Shown: positions 25,010 through 33,247 of the stretch, piece by piece | Numbering within the stretch: the first letter of the stretch is position 1 | How the letters are laid out: each line of letters opens with the position of its first letter | Origin: Chitinophaga pinensis | GTDB taxonomy: Bacteria; Bacteroidota; Bacteroidia; Chitinophagales; Chitinophagaceae | DNA: 56,029 bases | NCBI GenBank assembly: GCA_945865295.1 | Contig: CAMBDE010000005.1 | Location: 1 to 56,029, forward strand | Reading direction: 5' to 3' | Made by a program: the position numbers and the translations under genes | The notes under the pieces: model-generated | What the model saw: the letters and a program-made list of their open reading frames with translations, nothing else | Databases searched by the model: none | What the model was told of the DNA's origin: nothing

Positions 25010-25588
25010 CTAAATCTTGAAACTTTTTCGGTGTGCATCACAAAGCCCATGAAGGGCGATGGCTGCGCGATGCGCAGCGGTGCCGTATCCTTTATTCTGG
25101 TCCCATCCATACTGAGGGTACTTTTTGTGCAACTCAATCATATACTCATCACGAGCGGTTTTTGCAAGGATACTGGCAGCGGCTATATGGGCATATAGCC
25201 CATCGCCCTTAATGATGGTTTGGTGCGGTATTTTTTTATAAGGGTAAAATCTGTTCCCATCCACCGCAATAAATTGTGGGCGTTTTTTTAATTGATCGAG
25301 TGCCAGGTGCATACTCTTTATACTCGCCTTTAAGATATTGATCTCATCAATTTGAGCCGGAGTCTGACTGCCAATCGCCCATGCGATTGCTGCTTCTTTA
25401 ATGATGGGAGCCAATATTGCTCTTTGCTTTTCACTTAATTTCTTGCTATCATTGATTAAAGGATGGTAAAAATCCTTTGGCAAAATCACTGCTGCGGCAA
25501 AGACCGGTCCGGCATAACAACCTCTGCCTGCTTCGTCGCAGCCAGCTTCCAGATTGTCGGCTTGATAGTAATTAAGGAGTTTAGGCAA
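25010..25588 (-). CDS. rnhB: ribonuclease HII
   Basis: RNase HII cuts RNA in RNA/DNA hybrids and removes single ribonucleotides from DNA. The 192-residue protein has the signature CDEAGRGCYAGPVFAAAVI (Asp and Glu of the DEDD site), FIAVDGNRF (second Asp), and ASILAKTARDEYM (last Asp). The only plausible start is TTG 25588; no ATG or GTG lies nearby in frame. A perfect -7 box TATATTTG is found 20 bases upstream on the minus strand. It is convergent with the t6A gene and ends 45 bp from it. Confidence 0.94.
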   Translation of the reverse strand: MPKLLNYYQADNLEAGCDEAGRGCYAGPVFAAAVILPKDFYHPLINDSKKLSEKQRAILAPIIKEAAIAWAIGSQTPAQIDEINILKASIKSMHLALDQLKKRPQFIAVDGNRFYPYKKIPHQTIIKGDGLYAHIAAASILAKTARDEYMIELHKKYPQYGWDQNKGYGTAAHRAAIALHGLCDAHRKSFKI

Positions 25589-25608
25589 TGCTATGCTTTT
25601 AGTAGGTT

Positions 25609-25616
25609 CAAATATA
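25609..25616 (-). promoter_or_regulatory. candidate -7 box of rnhB
   Basis: Minus-strand TATATTTG, a perfect TAnnTTTG, 20 bases before the TTG start of rnhB. No clear -33 element. Its position supports the TTG as the true start. Confidence 0.5.
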
Positions 25617-25767
25617 TCAAAGTCAATTGATACTGTCCACTTGATCCTTGATCAATTTTGTTCAAGATCTTTACTAGATCCCTTTATTCTTTTTCACAAA
25701 GTAAAATCAATCCTAATTATGCTGGTGATTATTGCTTTGAATTCGACTTCCTTGAAGATTTACTTAG

Positions 25768-25775
25768 TAACTTTG
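25768..25775 (+). promoter_or_regulatory. candidate -7 box of the heme A synthase gene
   Basis: TAACTTTG, perfect to consensus, 61 bases before the ATG at 25837. The rest of the 248-bp gap between rnhB and this gene shows GATC-rich imperfect repeats but no gene. Confidence 0.45.
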
Positions 25776-25836
25776 TATAAGTATTAAAGTGCTTAGGTTC
25801 TATACAATATTGAAGTAGTTAGAAGTTAATTTATCT

Positions 25837-26931
25837 ATGGAATTACAAGACAAGAAATCCCGTGCTGTTGCCAATTGGCTGATCCTTGGCGTGGCCATGA
25901 CCATTGTGCAAATCGCCCTTGGCGGGATTACCCGTTTAACTGGTAGTGGCTTGTCTATTACAGAATGGGACGTGGTGACTGGCACTTTACCTCCAATGAA
26001 TCAAGCGGCTTGGCAGTTGTTGTTTGAAAAATATAAAACAACGCCACAATTTCAATTATTGAATTTTGAATTTACGATTGATAATTTTAAGTTCATCTTT
26101 TTTTGGGAATGGTTTCACCGTTTATGGGCACGTATCATTGGTTTAGTATTTGCTTTTGGATTTATTTATTTCATCCTAAAAAAATATTTTCAACCTGCCA
26201 TGATTCGCCCCTTGGTGATTTTATTTTTATTAGGAGCCTTGCAAGGGGGCATTGGTTGGATCATGGTAGCAAGTGGATTAGAAGGGGATGCGGTGTATGT
26301 AAAACCAACACGCTTAGCATTGCATTTTATTTTTGCATTGGGTTTACTATCTTATACTTATTGGTTTGCGCTCTCGTTAAAAGTGAAACCTGTTACTTCA
26401 GCACATTTAAGCGCTGAAGCGCAATCTAGTATGAAAGGATTTCGAGTTTGGGCATGGTTTATTCTTGGGTTGTTGTTTTTGCAATTGATCTATGGCGCTT
26501 TAATGGCAGGACATAAAGCAGCAAATGTAGCGAGCACTTGGCCAACTATTAATGGGGAGTGGGTGCCTACACATTTAATGGGTAAGGAAAACTTCTTCTT
26601 AAATGCGATTGACAATACCACTTGGATTCATTTTGTGCATCGTGGCTTGGCGTATATTTTATTGGCAATCATTATTTATTGGGTAGTTCAAATGCGCAAA
26701 ATTCAAGGGAACCTATTTTGGAGTAATGTCAAGACATTGCCTTTATATATTGTGCTACTGCAAGTGATATTGGGTATCTTTTCGGTGTTGACTAGTAAAA
26801 ACATTATTCCTGGGGTATGGGGAAATTTTGAATGGATGGCACAATTGCATCAATTAGTGGGCATGTTATTATTACTTTCGGTTGTGAATATCATTTATGC
26901 GACTAAGTCTGTAAGGGATACTGCGCAATAA
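25837..26931 (+). CDS. heme A synthase (COX15/CtaA family)
   Basis: This inner-membrane enzyme oxidises the C8 methyl of heme O to give heme A for aa3-type cytochrome oxidases. The 364-residue protein has about eight membrane helices. The opening helix has LGGITRLTGSGLSITEWDVVTGTLPP, the segment shared by the Cox15-type branch. Heme-liganding histidines are in FFWEWFHRLWARIIG, RLALHFIFALGL, WIHFVHRGLAYILLA and MAQLHQLVGMLLLL, in the expected spacing for the two four-helix halves. It stands alone with pdxH following 28 bp later; heme O synthase (ctaB) and oxidase genes are not in this window. Confidence 0.92.
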   Translation: MELQDKKSRAVANWLILGVAMTIVQIALGGITRLTGSGLSITEWDVVTGTLPPMNQAAWQLLFEKYKTTPQFQLLNFEFTIDNFKFIFFWEWFHRLWARIIGLVFAFGFIYFILKKYFQPAMIRPLVILFLLGALQGGIGWIMVASGLEGDAVYVKPTRLALHFIFALGLLSYTYWFALSLKVKPVTSAHLSAEAQSSMKGFRVWAWFILGLLFLQLIYGALMAGHKAANVASTWPTINGEWVPTHLMGKENFFLNAIDNTTWIHFVHRGLAYILLAIIIYWVVQMRKIQGNLFWSNVKTLPLYIVLLQVILGIFSVLTSKNIIPGVWGNFEWMAQLHQLVGMLLLLSVVNIIYATKSVRDTAQ

Positions 26932-26959
26932 TGTTTAATTTTATTTTAAATACATTTTT

Positions 26960-27604
26960 ATGAATAGAGCTATTGCTGATATCCGTCGCGACTACCAATT
27001 AGCTTCTTTGGATGAAGGGACTAGCATGGAACATCCAATGGATCAATTCACTATTTGGTGGAACGATGCCATTGAAAGCAATATTGACGAAGTGAATGCT
27101 TTTGTATTGTCAACGGTCAAAGCGAATGGCGCTCCTGCTTCTCGTGTGGTGTTATTAAAAGGATACACCCCAGAAGGTTTTGTATTTTTCACCAATTATG
27201 CATCTGCAAAAGGGTTGCAGGTAGATGCGCATCCTCATGTAGCCATGAATTTTTTCTGGAAAGAGTTGGAACGTCAAGTACGCATTACAGGGACCATCAA
27301 AAAAATTAGTAAAGAAGAAAGTGAAACTTATTTTCATTCTAGGCCTGTGAGTAGTCAATTGGGTGCATGGTCCTCACCACAAAGTAGAATCATTCCTGAC
27401 AGGACATTCTTAGAAGACCTTTTTGCAGAAAACACAGAGAAATTTAAAGAAGGCATCATTCCTTTGCCTGCAGATTGGGGCGGGTATATTATTCACCCTA
27501 CAGAAATAGAATTCTGGCAGGGACGTAGCTCTCGTTTACATGATCGCTTACAATACAGCCTGAACGATAATGGACATTGGGTGAAAGTAAGATTAGCGCC
27601 TTAG
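26960..27604 (+). CDS. pdxH: pyridoxamine/pyridoxine 5'-phosphate oxidase
   Basis: PdxH uses FMN and oxygen to make pyridoxal 5'-phosphate. The 214-residue length is typical. The FMN-binding core is NGAPASRVVLLKGYTPEGFVFFTNY with SAKGLQ, followed by AMNFFWKELERQVRITG. The substrate-binding end is FWQGRSSRLHDRLQY and HWVKVRLAP, the invariant family C-terminus. It follows the heme A synthase gene by 28 bp and may be co-transcribed. A strong bidirectional terminator starts 4 bp after its stop. Confidence 0.96.
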   Translation: MNRAIADIRRDYQLASLDEGTSMEHPMDQFTIWWNDAIESNIDEVNAFVLSTVKANGAPASRVVLLKGYTPEGFVFFTNYASAKGLQVDAHPHVAMNFFWKELERQVRITGTIKKISKEESETYFHSRPVSSQLGAWSSPQSRIIPDRTFLEDLFAENTEKFKEGIIPLPADWGGYIIHPTEIEFWQGRSSRLHDRLQYSLNDNGHWVKVRLAP

Positions 27605-27607
27605 GCC

Positions 27608-27637
27608 AAAAAACCCGAAGCATGCTTCGGGTTTTTT
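27608..27637. terminator. strong bidirectional rho-independent terminator
   Basis: A perfect 15-bp palindrome AAAAAACCCGAAGCA / TGCTTCGGGTTTTTT with GC-rich core and A/T-runs on both sides. It serves pdxH on the plus strand and probably the convergent transketolase-half gene on the minus strand. Confidence 0.9.
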
Positions 27638-27686
27638 TAAAATCATTAAACTAGCTAAAAAATTAGAATTTATATTCCTTTAAATT

Positions 27687-28655
27687 CTAATTTTTGCGTC
27701 TTGACATCACTTTCTTTGCTGCAGCAACAATATTCACTGCATCCAATCCGTATTTAGTTAACAACTGAGTTGGTGTACCACTCTCTCCAAATGTATCTTG
27801 TGTGCCAATGAATTCTACAGGCACTGGATAATGTTTTGCAGCAGCTTGCGCTACCACATCTCCCATACCACCAATTACATTATGCTCTTCGGCAGTCACC
27901 ACACATCCTGTTTTCTTTAAGCTCTTGAGAATGGCTGCTTCGTCAAATGGTTTAATGGTATGTAAGTTGATCACTTCTACACTAATGCCTTCTGCTTCTA
28001 ATTGTTTTGCGGCTTCAATCGATTTCCATACAAGGTGTCCACATGCCACAATCGTTACATCTGTTCCTTCTGCTAAAATTTGTGCTTTACCAATCACAAA
28101 ATCAGAGCCATCTTCTTTGGTGAAGTTGGGCCATTTTGGTCGACCGAATCTTAAGTATACTGGACCTTCGTAACCTGCAATCATTTTTGTTGCAGCCTTC
28201 GTTTGGTTATAATCACATGGTACAATCACGGTCATGCCTGGCAACATTTTCATTAATCCAATGTCTTCTAATATTTGATGTGTTGCACCATCTTCTCCTA
28301 AAGTCAATCCTGCATGCGATGCACAAATTTTTACATTCTTATCGGAGTAAGCAACACTTTGTCTAATTTGATCATACACACGTCCTGTGCTGAATCCTGC
28401 AAAAGTTGTCGTGTAGGGGATTTTACCACCAATGGTTAAGCCCGCAGCAATACCAATCATATTGGCTTCTGCAATGCCTACTTCAATGAAACGCTCTGGT
28501 AGTTCTTTCATCAATGGTCCTAATTTAAAAGAACCAGCCAAGTCTGCAGTCAAGACCACGACGTTTTTATTTTCTCTTGCGATTTCTAAAATACCATCTC
28601 CAAATCCTGCTCTTGTTTCTTTTTCGTTTTGAACTACGATATCTTTTGCGTTCAT
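27687..28655 (-). CDS. transketolase C-terminal subunit (split transketolase)
   Basis: The 322-residue protein equals the pyrimidine-binding plus C-terminal domains of transketolase. FIEVGIAEANMIGIAAGLTIGG carries the catalytic Glu that activates thiamine diphosphate, then FAGFSTGRVYDQIRQSVAYS and ASHAGLTLGEDGATHQ. The C-terminal domain is VTIVACGHLVWKSIEAAKQL to TKYGL. The N-terminal half with the ThDP-pyrophosphate GDG motif is missing from this gene and not adjacent; the gene upstream is carB. Two-gene transketolases are known in several phyla, normally side by side, so the partner must lie elsewhere. It starts 75 bp after the carB stop and could be co-transcribed with it. Confidence 0.88.
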   Translation of the reverse strand: MNAKDIVVQNEKETRAGFGDGILEIARENKNVVVLTADLAGSFKLGPLMKELPERFIEVGIAEANMIGIAAGLTIGGKIPYTTTFAGFSTGRVYDQIRQSVAYSDKNVKICASHAGLTLGEDGATHQILEDIGLMKMLPGMTVIVPCDYNQTKAATKMIAGYEGPVYLRFGRPKWPNFTKEDGSDFVIGKAQILAEGTDVTIVACGHLVWKSIEAAKQLEAEGISVEVINLHTIKPFDEAAILKSLKKTGCVVTAEEHNVIGGMGDVVAQAAAKHYPVPVEFIGTQDTFGESGTPTQLLTKYGLDAVNIVAAAKKVMSRRKN

Positions 28656-28730
28656 ATTAGTGAGGTTATGCTTTGTAATAAATTATTTTTTAGCAAATTG
28701 AATTTTTAATTCTAATGCATTTGGTTCGTC

Positions 28731-30377
28731 CTAGTTTTCGAAAGTAGAGTAGAAGTAAGGTGTCTTTGCTTCAAACTCTGCAGCACAAGTATCTACCATT
28801 TTGTATACCCTGGTGATGCCCAATGCTTTTCTTTTTTCATAGACCTCGTCGTCAGACACATTGCCTTGTAATACTTTGGCAATTTGTAAATCGCTAAAGC
28901 CGTGCTTCTTTGCTTCCTTCAATGTCTCAGTTGGTAAAGTCGCAAGTTCATACTTTGCAATTTCTTTTTCTATATCACAGATGATCCTGATTTGGTATAA
29001 GAACCAATTGTCAATCCCTGTTGCTGCTGCAATAGATCTTACTGTAGAGCCTTGCATCAATGCATCTTTGATTCTGAAGATACGATCCCATTTTGGAGTC
29101 TTGATATATTCCATTAACTCTTCGTTCTTCATCAAACTTTTTCCATAATAGCCCAATCCAATTGCTTCGTTCTCTAAAGACTGACATGCTTTTTGAATGG
29201 CTTCTGTAAAGCTTCTTCCTATGGCCATCACTTCTCCCACACTCTTCATCTGCAATCCTAATGTATCGTTCGCGCCTTTGAATTTATCAAAATTCCATCT
29301 TGGTACTTTTACAATTACATAATCCAATGCTGGTTCAAAATAAGCCGAAGTGGTTTGTGTGATTTGATTTTTTAATTCATCTAAATGGTATCCGATGGCC
29401 AATTTTGCTGCAATTTTTGCAATGGGATAACCCGTTGCTTTTGATGCCAATGCAGAAGACCTAGACACACGTGGATTAATTTCCACTGCTATCAATTCCT
29501 CTGTGATTGGATTTTGCGCAAACTGCACATTACATCCACCTGAGAAATTGCCTAAGCTTCGCATCATCAACATCGCTTTATTACGCATGTCCTGAAAAGC
29601 CGTATCACTTAATGTCATTGCTGGTGCGACAGTGATAGAATCTCCTGTGTGCACACCCATTGGATCCAGGTTTTCAACAGTACATATAATCACCACATTA
29701 TCCGCCTGATCTCTTAATAATTCTAATTCATATTCTTTCCATCCTAACACTGCTTTCTCTACCAATACTTCGTGCATTGGGGAAGCTTTCAATCCTCTTT
29801 CTAATGCAGCGTCTAATTCACTTGCATCATGCACAAATCCGCCACCTGTTCCTCCTAAAGTAAAAGATGGACGAATCACCAATGGAAACCCTATTACTTG
29901 TGCAAATTCTTTTCCTTCTAAAAAACTATTGGCAACCCTACTTGGCGCCACTGCAATACCAATCTTCACCATCAATTGTCTAAATAATTCTCTGTCTTCT
30001 GCTGTGTTGATTGCGGCCACATCCACCCCAATCATTCTACAATTGTATTGCGCCCAGATACCTAATTCGTCTGCTTCCTTACATAGGTTCAAAGCAGTTT
30101 GTCCTCCCATGGTCGGCAAGACTGCGTCGATTTGATTTTCTTGTAATATTTGCTCTATACTTTCAATCGTTAATGGCAATAAATAGACTTTATCCGCCAT
30201 CATTGGATCTGTCATGATGGTAGCTGGATTGCTATTGATCAAAATCACTTTGATACCCTCTTCTCTCAATGATCGAGCGGCTTGTGATCCGGAATAGTCA
30301 AACTCGCAGGCTTGTCCAATAATGATGGGTCCAGAACCTACAATTAAAATGGATTTGATGGTAATATCTCTTGGCAT
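28731..30377 (-). CDS. carB: carbamoyl-phosphate synthase large subunit, N-terminal half only
   Basis: CarB normally has about 1070 residues in two homologous halves. This gene encodes 548 residues: the carboxyphosphate-forming ATP-grasp half (IKSILIVGSGPIIIGQACEFDYSG at the start, VIRPSFTLGGTGGGF, VEINPRVSRSSALASKATGY) and the oligomerisation domain. It stops at TAG after KMVDTCAAEFEAKTPYFYST-FEN, exactly where the second half should begin. Reading through the TAG gives only 15 more codons before TAA. No second half is found in the remaining 75 bp or in the window. Split CarB genes exist in Aquifex and some archaea; a decayed gene is the alternative, but the half is intact and conserved. Two -7 boxes lie just upstream. 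Confidence 0.88.
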   Translation of the reverse strand: MPRDITIKSILIVGSGPIIIGQACEFDYSGSQAARSLREEGIKVILINSNPATIMTDPMMADKVYLLPLTIESIEQILQENQIDAVLPTMGGQTALNLCKEADELGIWAQYNCRMIGVDVAAINTAEDRELFRQLMVKIGIAVAPSRVANSFLEGKEFAQVIGFPLVIRPSFTLGGTGGGFVHDASELDAALERGLKASPMHEVLVEKAVLGWKEYELELLRDQADNVVIICTVENLDPMGVHTGDSITVAPAMTLSDTAFQDMRNKAMLMMRSLGNFSGGCNVQFAQNPITEELIAVEINPRVSRSSALASKATGYPIAKIAAKLAIGYHLDELKNQITQTTSAYFEPALDYVIVKVPRWNFDKFKGANDTLGLQMKSVGEVMAIGRSFTEAIQKACQSLENEAIGLGYYGKSLMKNEELMEYIKTPKWDRIFRIKDALMQGSTVRSIAAATGIDNWFLYQIRIICDIEKEIAKYELATLPTETLKEAKKHGFSDLQIAKVLQGNVSDDEVYEKRKALGITRVYKMVDTCAAEFEAKTPYFYSTFEN

Positions 30378-30382
30378 GGCTA

Positions 30383-30407
30383 CAAAAATATAAATTGTGC
30401 AAATCTA
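30383..30407 (-). promoter_or_regulatory. candidate -7 boxes of carB
   Basis: Two perfect minus-strand TAnnTTTG boxes: TATTTTTG (30383-30390), five bases before the ATG, and TAGATTTG (30400-30407), 22 bases before it. Neither has a clear TTTG 17-23 bases upstream, so which is used is open. Confidence 0.45.
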
Positions 30408-30491
30408 TTAATTTTTGGCTGCATTCGGTCCATTTTAAGTGAAACAATTTTCTCCTTTTTAATTCGTATCTTCACCACAATACAACATGTT

Positions 30492-30956
30492 ATGGCAGTT
30501 ATTAAAGAAGGGGCTAAGGCACCAGCATTCAAAGGAGCCGATCAACACGGCAAAACGGTCTCAATCGCCGATTTTAAAGGTCAAAAATTGGTTTTATACT
30601 TCTATCCAAAGGACGATACGCCAGGTTGTACAGCGCAGGCTTGCAATTTGCGTGATAATTATAAGAAATTGATTAAGAAGGGGATCGCTATTTTAGGCGT
30701 CAGCGTAGATTCTGTGGCTTCCCATGTTAAATTCATTGATAAATACGAGCTTCCTTTCTCTTTAATCGCCGACGAAGACAAGAAAATAGTAGACAAATAC
30801 AATCTTTGGGGCCAAAAGAAGTTCATGGGGAAGACCTATATGGGTACTTCAAGAACCACTTTTTTAATTGACGAAGCTGGCATGGTACAGCATATTATTG
30901 AAAAGCCAGATACAAAAGACCATACGGCAGAGATTTTGGCTATTTCTGGTTGGTAG
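30492..30956 (+). CDS. bcp: thioredoxin-dependent peroxiredoxin (Bcp/PrxQ)
   Basis: Bcp reduces hydrogen peroxide and organic hydroperoxides with thioredoxin as donor. The 154-residue protein has the catalytic motif YPKDDTPGCTAQACNLRD with peroxidatic Cys46 and resolving Cys51 five residues later, the PrxQ pattern. The fold continues with LGVSVDSVASHVKFI and GTSRTTFLIDEAG. It is monocistronic and divergent from carB, convergent with feoB (32 bp between stops). Confidence 0.94.
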   Translation: MAVIKEGAKAPAFKGADQHGKTVSIADFKGQKLVLYFYPKDDTPGCTAQACNLRDNYKKLIKKGIAILGVSVDSVASHVKFIDKYELPFSLIADEDKKIVDKYNLWGQKKFMGKTYMGTSRTTFLIDEAGMVQHIIEKPDTKDHTAEILAISGW

Positions 30957-30988
30957 ATCTCCAAATAAACGAATCGTTTAACCAATCT

Positions 30989-33097
30989 TTATTTCGCGAT
31001 GATATAAGTCAACCAGCTTAATACATAGGCCAAACCTGTCATCATAAAGAATTGAATAGTAGGCCATTTCCAAGTGCCTGTTTCTCTTTTCACAATCGCA
31101 AGTGTACTCATACATTGCATCGCAAGTACATAAAATACCATCAAGGATAGTGCAGTGGCTAAACTATAAACGGGTTTGCCGTCAGGCCACACAGATGCAC
31201 GTAATTTTTCTCTTAAGCTACTGTTGTTATCCTCCTCTACACTGTATAAAGTAGCCATCGTGCCTACAAATACTTCTCTTGCTGCAAAGGAAGTAATGAG
31301 TGCAATGCCAATCTTCCAATCATATCCTAGTGGCTTTATAATTGGCTCAATTTTTTTACCTAAAATACCCGCATAAGAATTAGCAAGCTTATCGGTATTG
31401 TATTGTTTTTCTAATTGTGCTGCTTGGGCTGGATTGCTTTTCACAGCTAATGTATATTGTGTATTGAGCTGATCCATTTTTTCACCTGGTCCATAAGAAC
31501 TCAAGAACCACAACAACAAACTAATCATGATAATCACTTTACCTGCGTCTACCACAAATATTTTTGCCTTCTGTATCATCGTCATACCTACATTGCCCCA
31601 ACGTGGTGCGCGGTAGACTGGTAGTTCTAAAATAAAATAACTCTTCTCTTTAATCTTAATAAATAATTTCAGGATAAAGCTTGCTACAAGTGCCATCACA
31701 ATGCCTAATAAATAAAGTGCCATCATCACCAATCCTTGCAGACTTAAAAAACCAAAATACATTGTATTGTCTATCACCAAAGAAATTAAAATAGTATATA
31801 CAGGTAATCTTGCACTACAACTCATAAAAGGTGTAACCAATATCGTGAGTAAGCGCTCTTTTTTATTTTCAATATTTCTCGCACTCATAATGGCTGGCAC
31901 AGCGCAGGCAAAACCACTAATCATGGGCATCACGCTCTTGCCATTCAATCCCACTTTACGCATGAGTTTATCACTTAAGAAACTGATCCTAGCCATATAG
32001 CCCGTGTCTTCTAGCAAAGTGATGAGTCCAAATAAAATCATAATCTGTGGCACAAAAATCACGATACCGCCAATGCCGGCCACAAATCCATTCACCAATA
32101 AGTCCTGCCACCAAGCTTCAGGTAAAACAGTATTTAAATAAGTAGTGATATTGGTAAAAATCCATTCAATGCCATCCATTGGGAAAGAAGCCATCCAGAA
32201 TACAGACTGAAACAATAAAAATAGCACACTCAATAAAATGATATAACCCCAAACACGGTGCAATAATATATTGTCTAATCGATCAGTCCTTTTTTTCTTA
32301 GCAGTTGGGTCTGGTTCCGTCACCCATTTTTTCATCAACTCTTGTATGCGCTGGTAACGTTGTAAGATTTCTTGAGCCTGTGTTTTGGTATGGTTAAAAT
32401 CGTTTTCAAGTTCAATCTGTTCTATATTTTCCTGCATCTCTTGATCCAATGGAAAAGTTTCGTGGTGCATTAAATAATGCAAAGCAGCATAGTCACTATG
32501 TGTAGGATATGTTTTTTTAAATGCTTCAATGGCAGCAGGAGCAAGATTTTTATTATCAATAAAACTTGCTTGATTTCTGGAGCGAGGTGTTTCTATAATT
32601 TGACCCAATACTTTTTTTAATTCCCCTAATCCTTTATTTTTTCTTGCATCCACCGCAACTACAGGAATGCCTAAATCGGATTGTAGTCCAGCGATATCAA
32701 TTTTAATGCCTTTTTTTTGTGCAAGGTCATTCATGGTGAGCGCTAATACCACAGGAATTTTTAAATCAATGATTTGACTACAAAAAAGTAAGTTTCTTTT
32801 TAAATTACTTGCATCTGCAATTAATAAAATCACATCTGTTTTTACATCTTCATCCACCCCCATTAACACTCGGTAAGCCACCCATTCGTCTTCTCTTTTT
32901 GGATAAAAACTATACGTACCCGGAAGGTCAATTAATGTACTTTCATGCACGCCAATTTTTAGATCCCCTGTTTTTTTATCTACAGTTACGCCAGGGAAAT
33001 TGCTTACTTTTTGTTGCAAACCAGTTAGGGCATTAAAAAGCGAACTTTTTCCACTGTTGGGATTACCCACTAAGGCGATATGTATACCTGCTTTCAC
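30989..33097 (-). CDS. feoB: ferrous iron transport protein B
   Basis: FeoB imports Fe2+ across the inner membrane. The N-terminal G domain has IALVGNPNSGKSSLFNAL (G1), LIDLPGTYSF (G3) and LTMNDLA (G4). The helical linker region follows to about 270, then the membrane core with the two gate repeats (FASFPMDG-type region, GYMARISFLSDKLMRKVGLNGKS, ISGFACAVPAIMSAR, CSARLPVYTILI). The open frame extends to TTG 33109, but that TTG is part of a perfect -7 box TAGCTTTG. GTG 33097, 702 residues, nine bases past the box, is therefore preferred. No FeoA gene or FeoA domain is adjacent, which is unusual. It is divergent from the M28 peptidase gene. Confidence 0.92.
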   Translation of the reverse strand: MKAGIHIALVGNPNSGKSSLFNALTGLQQKVSNFPGVTVDKKTGDLKIGVHESTLIDLPGTYSFYPKREDEWVAYRVLMGVDEDVKTDVILLIADASNLKRNLLFCSQIIDLKIPVVLALTMNDLAQKKGIKIDIAGLQSDLGIPVVAVDARKNKGLGELKKVLGQIIETPRSRNQASFIDNKNLAPAAIEAFKKTYPTHSDYAALHYLMHHETFPLDQEMQENIEQIELENDFNHTKTQAQEILQRYQRIQELMKKWVTEPDPTAKKKRTDRLDNILLHRVWGYIILLSVLFLLFQSVFWMASFPMDGIEWIFTNITTYLNTVLPEAWWQDLLVNGFVAGIGGIVIFVPQIMILFGLITLLEDTGYMARISFLSDKLMRKVGLNGKSVMPMISGFACAVPAIMSARNIENKKERLLTILVTPFMSCSARLPVYTILISLVIDNTMYFGFLSLQGLVMMALYLLGIVMALVASFILKLFIKIKEKSYFILELPVYRAPRWGNVGMTMIQKAKIFVVDAGKVIIMISLLLWFLSSYGPGEKMDQLNTQYTLAVKSNPAQAAQLEKQYNTDKLANSYAGILGKKIEPIIKPLGYDWKIGIALITSFAAREVFVGTMATLYSVEEDNNSSLREKLRASVWPDGKPVYSLATALSLMVFYVLAMQCMSTLAIVKRETGTWKWPTIQFFMMTGLAYVLSWLTYIIAK

Positions 33098-33106
33098 GAT
33101 TGGTCG

Positions 33107-33114
33107 CAAAGCTA
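33107..33114 (-). promoter_or_regulatory. -7 box of feoB
   Basis: Minus-strand TAGCTTTG, perfect to consensus, with a TTTCG about 24 bases upstream as a weak -33. It overlaps the TTG at 33109 and leaves a leader of only a few bases before GTG 33097. Confidence 0.5.
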
Positions 33115-33222
33115 GCCATTAAGCATAGCTACTACTTACGAAATTAGAAATTGAAACAATTGAGTAAATATGACTTTTAGCAGTTTTTCGAGGAAATGGC
33201 CTGTAAACCAAGTCCCTTTGCT

Positions 33223-33230
33223 TAATTTTG
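33223..33230 (+). promoter_or_regulatory. candidate -7 box of the M28 peptidase gene
   Basis: TAATTTTG, perfect to consensus, 17 bases before ATG 33248. It lies inside the longer open frame from 33170, which argues for the later start. No convincing -33. Confidence 0.45.
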
Positions 33231-33247
33231 AGCTTCAAACAAGATCT

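Noticed and set aside
25645..25690. GATC-rich imperfect inverted repeats between rnhB and the heme A synthase gene
   Set aside because: Arms are short with a bulge and do not recur elsewhere; not enough to call a regulatory site or repeat family.
25593..25787. 64-codon plus-strand frame upstream of the heme A synthase gene
   Set aside because: Composition is that of translated A/T-rich spacer (Leu/Ile/Ser/Thr runs), it overlaps the rnhB promoter, and a -7 box for the next gene lies inside it.
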